A stretch of 64,000 nucleotides of DNA from Natronoflexus pectinivorans (GCF_004345615.1 NZ_SLWK01000003.1:310001-374000), one strand, 5' to 3'. Counted from the first letter of the stretch, positions 42,836 through 53,800 are shown. The notes: generated by a model not told the origin, from the letters alone. Made by a program: numbers and translations.

Positions 42836-45181
42836 ATGAGCCCTTCTCAAATCATCAGATTTCTAAAGCGAAATCCTCTATTGGTGTACGTTAATATTCC
42901 GGGCATGGGCATTGGTTTAACTGTGGTTTTACTACTTCTGGTTTATATAAACCAGGAGATGAGTTACGACCAGCACTTTGAAACCAAAAACAGAGTTCTC
43001 CGATTATACAATTCGGTAAATGACCAAGGAAGAATAACTAATTACGGAATCGGGTTGCGTTCTTCCTACACGGACATTCCCTTACATGTACCTGAAATAG
43101 AATCGGCTACTCAAATTTATCGGGGATGGGATGTGAATTTAGAGATGAAGAACCAAACTTTTTACAATCTTGATTTACTATATGCTGATCCCGGTTTTTT
43201 TGATGTTTTTAATCTGAATCTGATGCGTGGCGACAAAACAAAAGCATTGTCAGGTTCACATCAGATCATAGTAACGGATATTTTAGCAAAGAAAATATTT
43301 GGGACTGATGATTGCCTTGGAGAAATACTTACCATTTTTGATGAAGATTACACCGTTACCGGTGTAATCAGGAAGTTGCCAAGAAACACACATTTCAACT
43401 TTGACATGTTGGCCTCCATGCAAACTGAAAACCCCGATGAATTTGAAGGATTAGAGTTTTATACATATTTTCTTATTAATAAAAAAGCGGACATTGCCAA
43501 TGTATCAAAATCCATTGAATCAATCAACAACAAGTTAATGGAACCTTGGGCAAAAAGAGTTGATGTAGAAGTATCGTCCCGAACAGAGTTATTGAAAAAC
43601 ATTTACATGCACAGCAATGTAGATTACGATTTATCTGAAAAAGCCAACTATACCGCTATAATAGTTATGATATTGATTGCTCTGTTTGTGTTGATTATAG
43701 CAATCATCAATTATATAAACATCTATATTTTGCAGGGAGAAAAAAGGCTATCGGAGATTGCAACAAGAACCTCCCTGGGTGCAAGTAAATTAAAACTGGC
43801 CAAATTATTCTATACAGAAACCGGGATCATCAGTACCCTGGCTTTCATGATGGCCATTATAATGGCCATCATGGTAAAACCCTTATTCGAAAATTTATTA
43901 AACACCTCCATTGATGATTCTGCATTCTTTTCATTAAATAACATCGTGTTGCTATTATCAATTTTGGCATTTATAATAGTCGTTTCGGGTGCATACCCCT
44001 CCTTTTATTTAACCCGATTCAATCTGACAAATGCGCTTAAGGGAAAGACCAATAACGTTAACAGGAAGCATATAATGAGCTCTTCAGCCGTTACTCTTCA
44101 ACTCACCATCTCCATATTTTTAATCACGTCGTTTATAGTCATATTGTCGCAGGTAAACTATTTAAAATCCATTGATATGGGGTTTAATCCTGAAAAAGTT
44201 GTCGGTTTCGATGTTTTCAGACCTTCACTATTCAGAAATCATGAAAGCATAGAAAACGAACTTTCAAAACTTCCGTTTATAACACAAATAGGATGGTCGG
44301 CACATTCAATGGGTGGAGGTTGCAGCGGACAAAGCATTAAAATGTACGGTTCCAATCAAGCTTCAAGATCCATCGATGAATACAAAGTACTCCCGGGATT
44401 TGCTGAAACCATGCAACTTCAAATCATCTCAGGTCGATTCTTTAACAAAGGCATTGCAGATGTAGATAAATTAATCATCAACGAGGCTGCTGCGAGACTT
44501 CTGGGTTTAGATGATCCGGTTGGAAAAATAGCAGATATGTTTAATCAACCGGCTGAAATCATTGGACTCGTTAGGGATTTTCCATACAGGAACCGTCCGG
44601 GTATGGAAATTGAGCCGTTGGTTTTAAACAATTACGGCGGATATCCAATGATGCTTTATGTCCGAACAGACAGAAATGTTACCAAAGAAATGATTGAAAG
44701 TATTGAGTCCGTTTTGAGAGAATACGATCCCGAATACTTCTCTAATCATCACCTTATTAGCGACCTATACGCAGAAAAATTGCAAAATGAGAAACAGCTC
44801 ATTAAAATGGTCTCAACAGGCGCTTTGCTGGCATCAATTATCAGTTTCATTGGGCTTCTTGCACTCTCTGTATTAAAAGTGAACAGGAGAACCAAAGAAA
44901 TAGGCGTGCGAAAAGTTCTCGGAGATTCTGAAATCGGCATTTTAAACATGCTCCTTAGAGAGACACTGGTATTGCTCCTTTTATCAATGATAATTGCTTT
45001 TATTACAAGTTACATCGCAATGAATTATTGGTTGTCGGGGTTCTCAGACAGAATTTCATTGAATTGGAGCCATTTTTTAATAAGCGGATTTTCAGCAGCA
45101 ATCATCATGATGTTATCTGTTGGTTGGCAAAGTTGGAGAGCAGCAAGGAGGAATCCGGTAGAAGCTCTCCGATATGAGTAA
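42836..45181 (+). CDS. FtsX/MacB-like ABC transporter permease, second copy
   Basis: A 781-residue permease with the same double MacB-core/FtsX layout as the gene before it but well diverged. It has a first helix at about 18-38 and a periplasmic core to about 280. The first FtsX helices lie at about 283-430, after GEKRLSEIATRTSLGASKLK. The second core is at about 440-660 and the last helices follow RTKEIGVRKVLGDS. The final NPVEALRYE is family-typical. The two permeases probably form a heterodimer served by the single ATPase. It is the last gene of the operon; a hairpin follows 47 bases later. Confidence 0.94.
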   Translation: MSPSQIIRFLKRNPLLVYVNIPGMGIGLTVVLLLLVYINQEMSYDQHFETKNRVLRLYNSVNDQGRITNYGIGLRSSYTDIPLHVPEIESATQIYRGWDVNLEMKNQTFYNLDLLYADPGFFDVFNLNLMRGDKTKALSGSHQIIVTDILAKKIFGTDDCLGEILTIFDEDYTVTGVIRKLPRNTHFNFDMLASMQTENPDEFEGLEFYTYFLINKKADIANVSKSIESINNKLMEPWAKRVDVEVSSRTELLKNIYMHSNVDYDLSEKANYTAIIVMILIALFVLIIAIINYINIYILQGEKRLSEIATRTSLGASKLKLAKLFYTETGIISTLAFMMAIIMAIMVKPLFENLLNTSIDDSAFFSLNNIVLLLSILAFIIVVSGAYPSFYLTRFNLTNALKGKTNNVNRKHIMSSSAVTLQLTISIFLITSFIVILSQVNYLKSIDMGFNPEKVVGFDVFRPSLFRNHESIENELSKLPFITQIGWSAHSMGGGCSGQSIKMYGSNQASRSIDEYKVLPGFAETMQLQIISGRFFNKGIADVDKLIINEAAARLLGLDDPVGKIADMFNQPAEIIGLVRDFPYRNRPGMEIEPLVLNNYGGYPMMLYVRTDRNVTKEMIESIESVLREYDPEYFSNHHLISDLYAEKLQNEKQLIKMVSTGALLASIISFIGLLALSVLKVNRRTKEIGVRKVLGDSEIGILNMLLRETLVLLLLSMIIAFITSYIAMNYWLSGFSDRISLNWSHFLISGFSAAIIMMLSVGWQSWRAARRNPVEALRYE

Positions 45182-45227
45182 ATTTAATGAATAATAAGAA
45201 AACAATGGGTGAAAATGAAAATGCAGT

Positions 45228-45255
45228 CCTTACAAAATAGAACGATTTTGTAAGG
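45228..45255 (+). terminator. Hairpin after the efflux operon
   Basis: CCTTACAAAAT (45228-45238) and ATTTTGTAAGG (45245-45255) form a perfect 11-bp stem with a six-base loop, 47 bases after the last permease stop. No T-run follows, so termination would not be classical. Confidence 0.5.
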
Positions 45256-45583
45256 AAGAATGGACAGAGAAATATGGAGATAAAAGAAATGCCGGTAAAA
45301 CAGCAATTAATCGATATAAACGGCTATTTTCATAAATAATAATTCGTTAATCTTTATTATTTACCTAATTATCAAAAGTTTATGAATTCGCCGCAGTGTT
45401 ATACAATTAGCTGATAATAAGAAACTTACTTGTGGCTAAGCCCGCTGATCGGGACTTCGCTGTGCTCAGTGTCTTACATCTATAATTCTAAAAGTCTAAC
45501 GATCTATTGTAAAAAACAACAATAAGAAAACTACAAGATCAGTGATTGGATACTATATCTTATTAGTTTTATGACCCGTAAAA

Positions 45584-45626
45584 AATATTTTAATGCGCCT
45601 TATAATATTTTTTAATGCGCCTTAAT
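45584..45626 (+). repeat. Direct repeat AATATTTTAATGCGCCTTA upstream of the HU-like gene
   Basis: AATATTTTAATGCGCCTTA is followed by AATATTTTTTAATGCGCCTTA, two near-identical copies about 24 bases apart ending 34 bases before the ATG. The position suggests a protein-binding site, but no known operator is recognised. Confidence 0.6.
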
Positions 45627-45659
45627 ATTATATTATGTAACTTCTAAATATCAAGTATT

Positions 45660-46052
45660 ATGGCTTTAAAGTATAAAATTGTATCCACATATAGTCCCGG
45701 TGAGGGCAAGAAAGGTAAGCAATTATGGTTTCCAAAAATTACGGGTTCATCTCAAATAAACCTGAGGGAAATTGCCAAAATATTACACAAAAGATCCACC
45801 GCCAGTGAAAGTGATGTTTACCTGATTGTAAAAGGCCTTGTTGACCTGATCCCCGAACTGCTGGCCGATGGATATACGGTAAAACTCGATGAACTGGGAA
45901 CATTCCGGTTACATACCAAAGTTAACACCAGCGATTCTCCCGAATCTGTTTCAGAGAAAAACATTAATAAGTTAAGGCTCAGTTTCAGGCCTGATAATTT
46001 TATTAAAGAGGGATTTAAGAATATTAAAATAGAACCTGATAAAAGTAAATAA
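45660..46052 (+). CDS. HU-family DNA-binding protein (Bacteroidota HU-like)
   Basis: A 130-residue protein with an HU/IHF fold: an N-terminal strand-rich lead (ALKYKIVSTYSPGEGKKGKQLWFPKI) of the type seen in Bacteroidota HU-HIG proteins, helices around INLREIAKILHKRSTASESDVYLIVKGL, then LLADGYTVKLDELGTFRL (about 70-87). This is the classical GETVKLPGFGTF-like arm base. The C-terminal extension is Lys-rich (IKIEPDKSK). It would bend or compact DNA. It stands alone between two gene-poor gaps; copies of such genes often lie beside mobile or surface-polysaccharide loci. Confidence 0.9.
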   Translation: MALKYKIVSTYSPGEGKKGKQLWFPKITGSSQINLREIAKILHKRSTASESDVYLIVKGLVDLIPELLADGYTVKLDELGTFRLHTKVNTSDSPESVSEKNINKLRLSFRPDNFIKEGFKNIKIEPDKSK

Positions 46053-46501
46053 TCTTTACCAGCACAAGCATGAGTCTTTGCTTTAAGTGCAATATCATTA
46101 ATAACAATCGTACTATTGAGCTCAGGCTACCAAACATTAAAAGCAGCCAGTCAAAACCCTATTAAAAGTCTTCGATCAGAGTAAAGCAGCTATTAAGATT
46201 TATTGACTTAGAAAAGAAAAGTAAAATCAGATAATAAAAAAGGAGGCTGCCCAGAAATGAAGTTTACCTTTAAAGATCAAAACAGCAAGCATTTTATTTC
46301 TTGTGTTTTATCATTATAAATCTTTTTTAGATAGCTTCGATCGACGAACTTTGGAATTAAGAAATAGAGAAATGAGAAAGAAGAAAAAATCCATTAATCC
46401 ATTTTTATTTCCTTCTTATTCATGTTTTTTTTATGATATTTAAGTAATTTGTACTTTATTTGAAAATTATTAATTATGTTTACAATTAAAACGAAAATAA
46501 C
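46053..46501. other. Intergenic, no gene seen
   Basis: These 449 bases lie between the HU-like gene and the GH43 gene. They are AT-rich with only very short frames. A GGAGGCTGCCCAGAAATG word (about 46242-46260) has no inverted partner here, so it is not called as an element or terminator. The GH43 promoter must lie in the right part, but no full TAnnTTTG box stands at a sensible distance. Confidence 0.4.
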
Positions 46502-48250
46502 ATGAAAAATTATTTATTTATCATTAGTGCCATTTTTCTTTTTTCCTGTAGTAATAATTCAACGATTAAAGTGAATCCAGGAGAAGCATATTTCGAATAT
46601 GTAAAATATACAGGAAGCGATCCCTATTATGACCAACATCCTCTTGGTGAAGGGCAATTTTATAATCCTATTCTTCCGGGTTTTTACCCTGACCCATCCA
46701 TTTGCCAGAAAGGAGATGATTATTATTTAGTTAATTCAACATTCTCGTTCTTTCCGGGAGTACCTATCTTTCACAGTACCGATTTAGTGAATTGGACACA
46801 ATTAGGGCATGTACTTGACCGCCCTTCTCAATTTAACAATGATTCATTACCCGTATCGGCAGGTATTTTTGCTCCGCAAATTTCATACAATCCTCATAAC
46901 GACACTTTCTATATGATTACAACTTATGTAAGAGGTGGAGGAAATTTCTTTGTCACTGCCAAAGACCCGGCAGGACCATGGAGCGATCCTATTTGGTTGC
47001 CTGAGGTGCCAGACATCGACCCATCAATTTTCTTTGATGACGACGGCAGAGCCTATATTACAAATAATCAAGATCCTGAAGGAGGATCTACATATGTAGG
47101 ACATAAAGCTACCTGGATACAGGAATTTGACTGGAAAAACAATAAAACTGTTGGTCCTCGCAAAATGATTCGTGATGGTGGCCATGACTTATCAGAGAAA
47201 CCCGTTTGGATTGAAGCACCCCACATATTTAAATTACATGGTTATTACTACTTAACAACTGCTGAAGGTGGAACATCTATACACCATTCGCAGGTAATTT
47301 TCCGCAGTAAGGACATCTGGGGGCCATATGAAACCAATCCCAATAATCCAATCTTAACGCAACGCCATCTGCCGGCTGACAGAGAATTTCCTGTTACCAA
47401 TGTAGGTCATGCAGATTATGTACAAACAAGTGAGGGTGACTGGTATGCAGTGTTTTTAGGATGCCGGCCTTACACGGTTAATAATGAGTACAATATCGGT
47501 CGTGAAACGTTCCTTTTGCCCTTCAACTGGGACAACGAATGGCCCGAATTCCTGCCCATGGATGCAACGATACCTCTAACACTCGACAAACCAAATTTGG
47601 AAAATAAACTTCCAAGTGATAAACCTGTAATGGGGAATGGAAATTTTTCATGGACTGAAAATTTCATTGGCGGCGAGCTTGCTTTCGATTGGGTATTTTT
47701 AAGGACATTGCGCGAAAAATGGTATACTCTGGAAGAAGGAAAACCGGGAATATCGATTAAACTTAGAGATGTAAATATCAGGGAATTAAAACAACCATCT
47801 TTTTTAGCTCGTCGTCAACAGCATCATAACATGACGATAGAAACTAAGCTGGTTTTTAATCCTCAAAATGAACAAGAACTTGCAGGACTTCTTCTATTCC
47901 AAAATGAAGCTTATCATCTGACTTTAGGTGTTACTAAAATTGATGGAAAAACCCATGTGGTTGTTCAAAACGCAAAGGAAGACCCAAGCATTGTGCGCAA
48001 TATGTCAGGTGATAATTTTGACGGCACAGTAGAAAAAGTAATTTTGGCTCAAAAAGATATATCTGATCATTACAAGGGTGAAATTCTTTTAAGGGCATCA
48101 ATGAAGGATGGCGAATTTAGCTTTGAAGCCAATTCAAATGGGAAATGGGAAACACTTGCAGATGGAATCGATGCCACTTATTTGAGTACCGAAAAAGCAG
48201 GTGGATTTATTGGCACAATGATGGGGCTGTATGCCTCTTCAAATGAATAG
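46502..48250 (+). CDS. Glycoside hydrolase family 43 lipoprotein (xylosidase/arabinofuranosidase-like)
   Basis: A 582-residue surface or periplasmic lipoprotein with signal and lipobox LFSC (Cys16). The catalytic five-bladed propeller (about 50-360) starts FYNPILPGFYPDPSIC with the general-base Asp. The middle Asp that tunes the acid is in VPDIDPSIFFDDDGRAY, and the general-acid Glu is in WIEAPHIFKLHGYYYL. The C-terminal beta-sandwich (about 375-580) is the usual GH43_C2 partner. The family removes xylosyl or arabinofuranosyl residues from plant or algal glycans; exact substrate unknown. No SusC/SusD pair lies next to it, which is unusual for a polysaccharide-use locus in this phylum. Confidence 0.93.
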   Translation: MKNYLFIISAIFLFSCSNNSTIKVNPGEAYFEYVKYTGSDPYYDQHPLGEGQFYNPILPGFYPDPSICQKGDDYYLVNSTFSFFPGVPIFHSTDLVNWTQLGHVLDRPSQFNNDSLPVSAGIFAPQISYNPHNDTFYMITTYVRGGGNFFVTAKDPAGPWSDPIWLPEVPDIDPSIFFDDDGRAYITNNQDPEGGSTYVGHKATWIQEFDWKNNKTVGPRKMIRDGGHDLSEKPVWIEAPHIFKLHGYYYLTTAEGGTSIHHSQVIFRSKDIWGPYETNPNNPILTQRHLPADREFPVTNVGHADYVQTSEGDWYAVFLGCRPYTVNNEYNIGRETFLLPFNWDNEWPEFLPMDATIPLTLDKPNLENKLPSDKPVMGNGNFSWTENFIGGELAFDWVFLRTLREKWYTLEEGKPGISIKLRDVNIRELKQPSFLARRQQHHNMTIETKLVFNPQNEQELAGLLLFQNEAYHLTLGVTKIDGKTHVVVQNAKEDPSIVRNMSGDNFDGTVEKVILAQKDISDHYKGEILLRASMKDGEFSFEANSNGKWETLADGIDATYLSTEKAGGFIGTMMGLYASSNE

Positions 48251-48529
48251 ACTGGTTAATCCTTAAAACAGTTCAGAAAGCTTGATATTTATGCAGCTTT
48301 ACTTTTTCAGTTTTTGCTTTCCATATTTTACTAACAAGATTCTGAGATTCTAAACATACTGAATTGGAATGGTTATGATAATTATCATCATAACCATTCC
48401 ATTTTTTTTGCATTTCAATAGGTAAAAGGGGCAACAAGTATTTACAATTTGAAAATCTCCCAAAGAGAAGTGCCAAATTGCTGATGCAACCTAAATGCAC
48501 TTCCATAGTTAATCTTAAAAACTTTGTCA

Positions 48530-48730
48530 CTACTGACCGGCTAATTAATTTAGATTTCTCGCTCTGCTCGAAATGACAAAACGTTCAGGAGGTCAAGGCG
48601 GATGAAGGGGTGATGGCGGCTTCGCCGCAATAGCCCCTTAACCTCTCACAACGTAACAGCTTGTCATTTCGAGCGAAGCGAGAAATCTATTATATGATTA
48701 TCATTAAAAAAAATCTTAGTCGGACAGCAG
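48530..48730. mobile_element. MITE-like terminal-inverted-repeat element, copy 2
   Basis: The left end is CTACTGACCGGCTAATTAATTT and the right end TTAGTCGGACAGCAG, with AGATTTCTCGCTCTGCTCG and GAGCGAAGCGAGAAATCT as inner mirrored blocks. It aligns with copy 1 over nearly its whole length. The central hairpin is less perfect here (GATGGCGGCTTCGCCGC, with an AAGGGGT/AGCCCCTT insertion). The outer flanks AACTTTGT and AAAGTTTG are also mirrored. Confidence 0.8.
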
Positions 48731-48760
48731 TGAAAGTTTGTATCAAAAAACTTAACACAA

Positions 48761-48810
48761 AAAAAAATCGCAACTCCTCAGCATTATATGCAAAGAGTTG
48801 CGATTTTTTT
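48761..48810. terminator. Bidirectional intrinsic terminator
   Basis: AAAAAAATCGCAACTC (48761-48776) and GAGTTGCGATTTTTTT (48795-48810) form a perfect 16-bp stem with A/T-runs on both sides, 15 bases after the end of the beta-helix gene. It can stop transcription from both convergent genes. Confidence 0.9.
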
Positions 48811-48825
48811 ATATATACTATTCTC

Positions 48826-50655
48826 TTATGGAGCTATTGCGCCTATAAATGGTTCTTTGTCTATACTAACTCCCATCATGGTTAAAACCTGTTCAGGTAT
48901 TCTTGTAGGATTACCTAATCCTACAAAATCAGTAGATAACTTAAAAATATTATTTTCGATATCTACAAAAACATCTCCTTCATAATTATCAATGTAAATA
49001 CAATCAGAAGAAAACTGAGAAAGGAATTCGTTAAGTTCACCAGAAGTATAAAACTTCCTCAAACACTCCTCATTCGAGTAAGGGCTCCAATCTATCAATG
49101 CAGGCTTATCCCCTTCAACATTATAATACCTTACAAAAACATTGTTGTTGAATGTTGAAAAATGAGGCGTAGTTAATCTGTCGCACATATGAGCAGGCTG
49201 ACCTGCCATGACCATTGGCGAATCATTATCCTCAGTCATAATCATCAGGTTATTCACAAAAATGTGCCTGTCTCGTTCTTCTACACCAGGACCCAATGTT
49301 ACATGCCATCCAAAAGTTCCTAGCTGATCTCCTCTGCTGTCGCGACGAACGTTCACTTTACTGTTAATCATTGTGTTGTTGTAGATTTTTGCATTTGCAG
49401 CATTCAACACAAAAATACTTTGATCACAATTAACAAATACGTTGCCGGCTACAGTGATACGATCCGAAATTTCATGAAAGAATCCACTATGAGCAACATT
49501 CTCAACATGGTTATTAATGAAAAATCCATCGAGGTTACCCACATCCCACCAAACTCCATTGGAATGAGCATGATTTCGCACAAGGTTCTCCCTGACAACT
49601 GCTCTGTGACTTTGATTAAATATTTTCACTGAAGAAGGGTAAAAACCAGTCCATTGCTCAATGTTGTTGTTTTCAAAGATATTTCTTTCCAGAAGAACAT
49701 CGTTTGACGCAACAACATAAACACCTTCAGCATTTGTATTAAACACATTGCAATTTCTCATTACCAGACTATCACTCAGGGCGAACATGGCAATTCTAAA
49801 ATTGTTTGAGAATGTACAATTCTCAAATTTGGTTCCTACAACATCTCTTCCATGTTGATCAATGGCAAGCCCCACGCCTCCAATGTGTACCATAGTATCC
49901 GGATACTGGGTAAAAGTGATTCCACGAATGATTGGACCCCTATCGTCAGGAGTCTTACCATGTACAGAATATGTCACCCTGTGTAGAGCTTTTCTAAATG
50001 CAGTGATTTCAATTGATTTTCCTTCAGGATTAACTCCAATATAAATCTTGTTATTGTCATAATCAACGAAATAGGTTCCTTCATCAACCTCATCGGTGCT
50101 TCCGGCAGACTGAAGAAATTGACCATCTACAAAAATGCCATCATTATTAAAACGGTGCATTGGTGTAAACTCCTCATTTCTTTCTCTGTGCCACCAATCT
50201 TCTGGTCCGGCAGGAAATAAGAATTCCCAATTGGTTGCCCATAAGCCCTCCTCTATAAGTTCCCATGAGTCAGCTACGAGGGTTCCATTTAATATTGGTT
50301 TCTCATCCCGATAAGCCTGAATGGTAATTCCCTGATTGAACATTAAATCTCCGGTACGATAGGTACCGCCTCTTAAAACAATGGCATCTCCACCCACAAC
50401 ACGACTGAAAGCTTTCTCTATTGTAGTTGGCTGCTCAGGTGTTGACCCATCTGAAGCTGCATCTCCATTTGGAGAAACAAAATAAATGGTACCGGAAACA
50501 TCAGGCAATTGATATGTTTTCTCAATCGGGCCATAAACAATTTCAGTATCCTTTTCAACAGGTTGGGTACAAGATTTCAATGTAATAAACATCAAAAGAA
50601 ACATCCACAATGGGATGAAACCAGGCATTGACTTCATTCTTCGTTGACTTTTCAT
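48826..50655 (-). CDS. Right-handed beta-helix lipoprotein, putative polysaccharide-active
   Basis: A 609-residue lipoprotein with a signal peptide and lipobox LKSC (Cys29). After a short linker, GTIYFVSPNGDAASDGSTPE and FSRVVGGDAIVLRGGTYR mark the start of a parallel beta-helix of the type seen in PL6/chondroitinase-B-like lyases and related glycosidases. The helix rungs follow (FENCTFSNN, MRNCNVFNTNAEGVYV, LLERNIFENNNIEQW, VVRENLVRNHAHSNGVWW). A WDVGN segment near the middle and an Arg/His-rich region are candidates for the active site, but no family-specific catalytic set is certain. It is convergent to the GH43 gene, which suggests related glycan work. It may be a lyase, a hydrolase or a binding protein. 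Confidence 0.8.
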   Translation of the reverse strand: MKSQRRMKSMPGFIPLWMFLLMFITLKSCTQPVEKDTEIVYGPIEKTYQLPDVSGTIYFVSPNGDAASDGSTPEQPTTIEKAFSRVVGGDAIVLRGGTYRTGDLMFNQGITIQAYRDEKPILNGTLVADSWELIEEGLWATNWEFLFPAGPEDWWHRERNEEFTPMHRFNNDGIFVDGQFLQSAGSTDEVDEGTYFVDYDNNKIYIGVNPEGKSIEITAFRKALHRVTYSVHGKTPDDRGPIIRGITFTQYPDTMVHIGGVGLAIDQHGRDVVGTKFENCTFSNNFRIAMFALSDSLVMRNCNVFNTNAEGVYVVASNDVLLERNIFENNNIEQWTGFYPSSVKIFNQSHRAVVRENLVRNHAHSNGVWWDVGNLDGFFINNHVENVAHSGFFHEISDRITVAGNVFVNCDQSIFVLNAANAKIYNNTMINSKVNVRRDSRGDQLGTFGWHVTLGPGVEERDRHIFVNNLMIMTEDNDSPMVMAGQPAHMCDRLTTPHFSTFNNNVFVRYYNVEGDKPALIDWSPYSNEECLRKFYTSGELNEFLSQFSSDCIYIDNYEGDVFVDIENNIFKLSTDFVGLGNPTRIPEQVLTMMGVSIDKEPFIGAIAP

Positions 50656-50830
50656 AGTAAGAAAATTATAATGTTTAGTATTAAAATAGTGTTAAGTAAT
50701 TATTACAAATTGCTAAATTATAAAGTCTGAGCAATAATGAAGGGTAGATATTTGTTTATGAGGTGTAATTTTTATTAAAATGCGGGAATCATAGCTTCTT
50801 TTTAATAAAAATGACGTTATAAAAATAAAA

Positions 50831-50856
50831 GTGGGAGGCTGATACCAGCCTCCCAC
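50831..50856 (-). terminator. Intrinsic terminator of the fasciclin gene
   Basis: GTGGGAGGCTG (50831-50841) pairs with CAGCCTCCCAC (50846-50856) around an ATAC loop. On the minus strand it is followed by TTTTATTTTTAT, so it ends the gene at 50882. Confidence 0.9.
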
Positions 50857-50881
50857 ATAAAACAAGGATCAAAATTAATCA

Positions 50882-53800
50882 CTATCTTACCACTTGTATT
50901 TTAGATACAGATTGCTGCTGACCGGATTTAATTACCACGAAATATATTCCGGGGATTAAATCAGTTACAGACTCTGTGATGGTATTGTATCCCGAAGGCA
51001 AATTACCAATGGTTCGTCCTCCAACTCTTTGTCCGGTTACATTAAATAATTCTAATGAAACTGTTCCGGCTGAAGTAAGTTCAAATTGGATATTCACCTG
51101 ACCTCTTGCGGGATTCGGGAATACAGAAGCTCTTAAATCTCCAACATAAACATTTCCAATGCTGGTGTCTGTTTCAGGTACAAGAACGGCATCAATCACA
51201 TGAACAACACCATTCTGTGCCTCTAGATTAGCGAGAATCACCTCTGCACCATTAATAAATACGCCATCTTCGTTTATAATTACGGTTACTTTACCATCGG
51301 CCAAAAGGGTTTCTATTTCCTGACCGTCGCTCAAATCTGTTGAAAAAGCTTTTGCTCCTACAACATGGTAAAGAAGGATGTCTGTCAAAGTTCCACTTGG
51401 ATCAGCAAGTAAGTCATCCAACAATCCGTCTGGAAGTGCGGCAAATGCTGCATCGGTTGGGGCAAATACGGTAAATGGACCTTCGCCTTGCAGTGTCTCA
51501 ACCAAACCTGCGGCGGTTACGGCTGTGGCCAAGGTGGTGTGTACATCGCTGCCGACAATAATATCAACAACTGTTGCTGGAAGTTCTTCTGCTTCAGGAA
51601 CAAGAACTGCATCAATTACGTGTACAACGCCGTTATCAGCTTCAAGGTCGGCAATTATTACTTGTGCATCGTTAATAAATACACCGCCTTCGTTAATGGT
51701 AACGGTTACTTTACCATCGGCCAAAAGGGTTTCTATTTCCTGACCGTCACTCAAATCTGTAGAGAAAGCTTTTGCTCCAACTACATGGTAAAGAAGAATG
51801 TCTGTTAAAGCTCCACTTGGATCAGCAAGTAAGTCATCCAACAATCCGTCTGGAAGTGCGGCAAATGCTGCATCGGTTGGAGCAAATACGGTAAATGGAC
51901 CTTCGCCTTGCAGTGTCTCAACCAAACCTGCGGCGGATACGGCTGTGGCCAAGGTGGTGTGTACATCGCTACCTACCACAATATCAACAACTGTTGCAGG
52001 GCCAGGTGTAATCACCGCGTCAATAACATGAACTACGCCATTGTCGGCTTCAAGATCGGCAAGAACCACATGAGCATCGTTGATGAATACGCCATCATCG
52101 TTGATGGTGATTGTTGCTCTTTGTCCCTGAACGGTGGTAACAATCATGCCATCGCTTAAATCATCGGAGAATACTTTTCCGCCAGCTACATGGTAAAGAA
52201 GAATATTAGTAAGTGCTCCTTCCGGATCAGCAAGTAAGTCATCCAACAATCCGTCTGGAAGTGCGGCAAATGCTGCATCGGTAGGGGCAAATACGGTAAA
52301 TGGACCTTCGCCTTGCAGTGTCTCAACCAAACCTGCGGCGGTTACGGCTGTGGCCAAGGTGGTGTGAACATCGCTACCTACCACAATATCAACAACTGTT
52401 GCAGGGCCAGGTGTAATCACCGCGTCAATAACATGAACTACGCCATTGTCGGCTTCAAGATCGGCAAGAACCACATGAGCATCGTTGATGAATACGCCAT
52501 CATCGTTGATGGTGATTGTTGCTCTTTGTCCCTGAACGGTGGTAACAATCATGCCATCGCTTAAATCATCGGAGAATACTTTTCCGCCAGCTACATGGTA
52601 AAGAAGAATATTAGTAAGTACTCCTTCTGGATCAGCAAGTAAGTCATCCAACAATCCGTCTGGAAGTGCGGCAAATGCTGCATCGGTTGGAGCAAATACG
52701 GTAAATGGACCTTCGCCTTGCAGTGTCTCAACCAAACCTGCGGCGGATACGGCTGTGGCCAAGGTGGTGTGAACATCGCTACCAACCACAATATCAACAA
52801 CTGTTGCTGGACCAGGTGTAATCACCGCGTCAATAACATGAACTACGCCATTGTCGGCTTCAAGATTGGCAAGTACAACCTGAGCATCGTTGATGAATAC
52901 GCCATCATCGTTGATGGTGATTGTTGCTCTTTGTCCCTGAACGGTGGTAACAATCATACCATCGCTTAAATCATCGGAGAATACTTTTCCGCCAGCTACA
53001 TGGTAAAGAAGAATATTAGTAAGTGCTCCTTCTGGATCAGCAAGTAAGTCATCCAACAATCCGTCAGGAAGTGCGGCAAATGCTGCATCGGTTGGAGCAA
53101 ACACGGTGAATGGACCTTCGCCTTGCAGTGTCTCAACCAAACCTGCGGCAGTTACGGCTGTGGCCAAGGTGGTGTGTAGATCGCTGCCTACCACAATATC
53201 AACAACTGTTGCTGGACCAGGTGTAATCACCGCGTCAATAACATGAACTACGCCATTGTCGGCTTCAAGATTGGCAAGTACAACCTGAGCATCGTTGATG
53301 AATACGCCATCATCGTTGATGGTGATTGTTGCTCTTTGTCCCTGAACGGTGGTAACAATCATACCATCGCTTAAATCATCGGAGAATACTTTTCCGCCAG
53401 CTACATGATAGAGAAGAATGTTGGTTAATGCTCCTTCCGGATCAGCAAGTAAGTCATCCAACAATCCGTCAGGAAGTGCGGCAAATGCTGCATCGGTTGG
53501 AGCAAACACGGTGAATGGACCTTCGCCTTGCAGTGTCTCAACCAAACCTGCGGCAGTTACTGCTGTGGCCAAGGTGGTGTGTACATCGCTGCCTACCACA
53601 ATATCAACAACTGTTGCTGGACCAGGTGTAATCACCGCGTCAATAACATGAACTACGCCATTGTCGGCTTCAAGATTGGCAAGTACCACCTGAGCATCGT
53701 TGATGAATACGCCATCATCGTTAATGGTGATTGTTGCTCTTTGTCCCTGAACGGTGGTAACAATCATACCATCGCTTAAATCATCGGAGAATACTTTTCC

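Larger units (their letters stand above)
45182..45659. other. Intergenic region with hairpin and direct repeat
   Basis: These 478 bases hold the efflux-operon hairpin (45228-45255), an AT-rich middle with a TCTAACGATCTATTG word shared with other gaps, and a 24-base-period direct repeat in front of the HU-like gene. Only very short frames are present. Confidence 0.5.
48251..48825. other. Convergent gap with element copy 2 and a strong terminator
   Basis: These 575 bases separate two convergent genes. They contain about 280 bases of unremarkable AT-rich sequence, the second terminal-inverted-repeat element (48530-48730) and a bidirectional terminator (48761-48810). No gene is supported; peptide frames inside the element are repeat artefacts. 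Confidence 0.65.

Noticed and set aside
46242-46260. GGAGGCTGCCCAGAAATG as an insertion-sequence end or terminator
   Set aside because: No inverted partner, transposase remnant or target duplication is visible in the gap.
48661-48885. Plus-strand frame starting SFRAKREIYYM
   Set aside because: It starts in the right arm of element copy 2 and then crosses the strong terminator and the end of a real gene on the other strand.
46502-50655. Canonical polysaccharide utilisation locus
   Set aside because: GH43 and beta-helix lipoproteins are present, but no SusC/SusD pair or hybrid sensor is nearby, and the TonB receptor at 56523 is not SusC-like.
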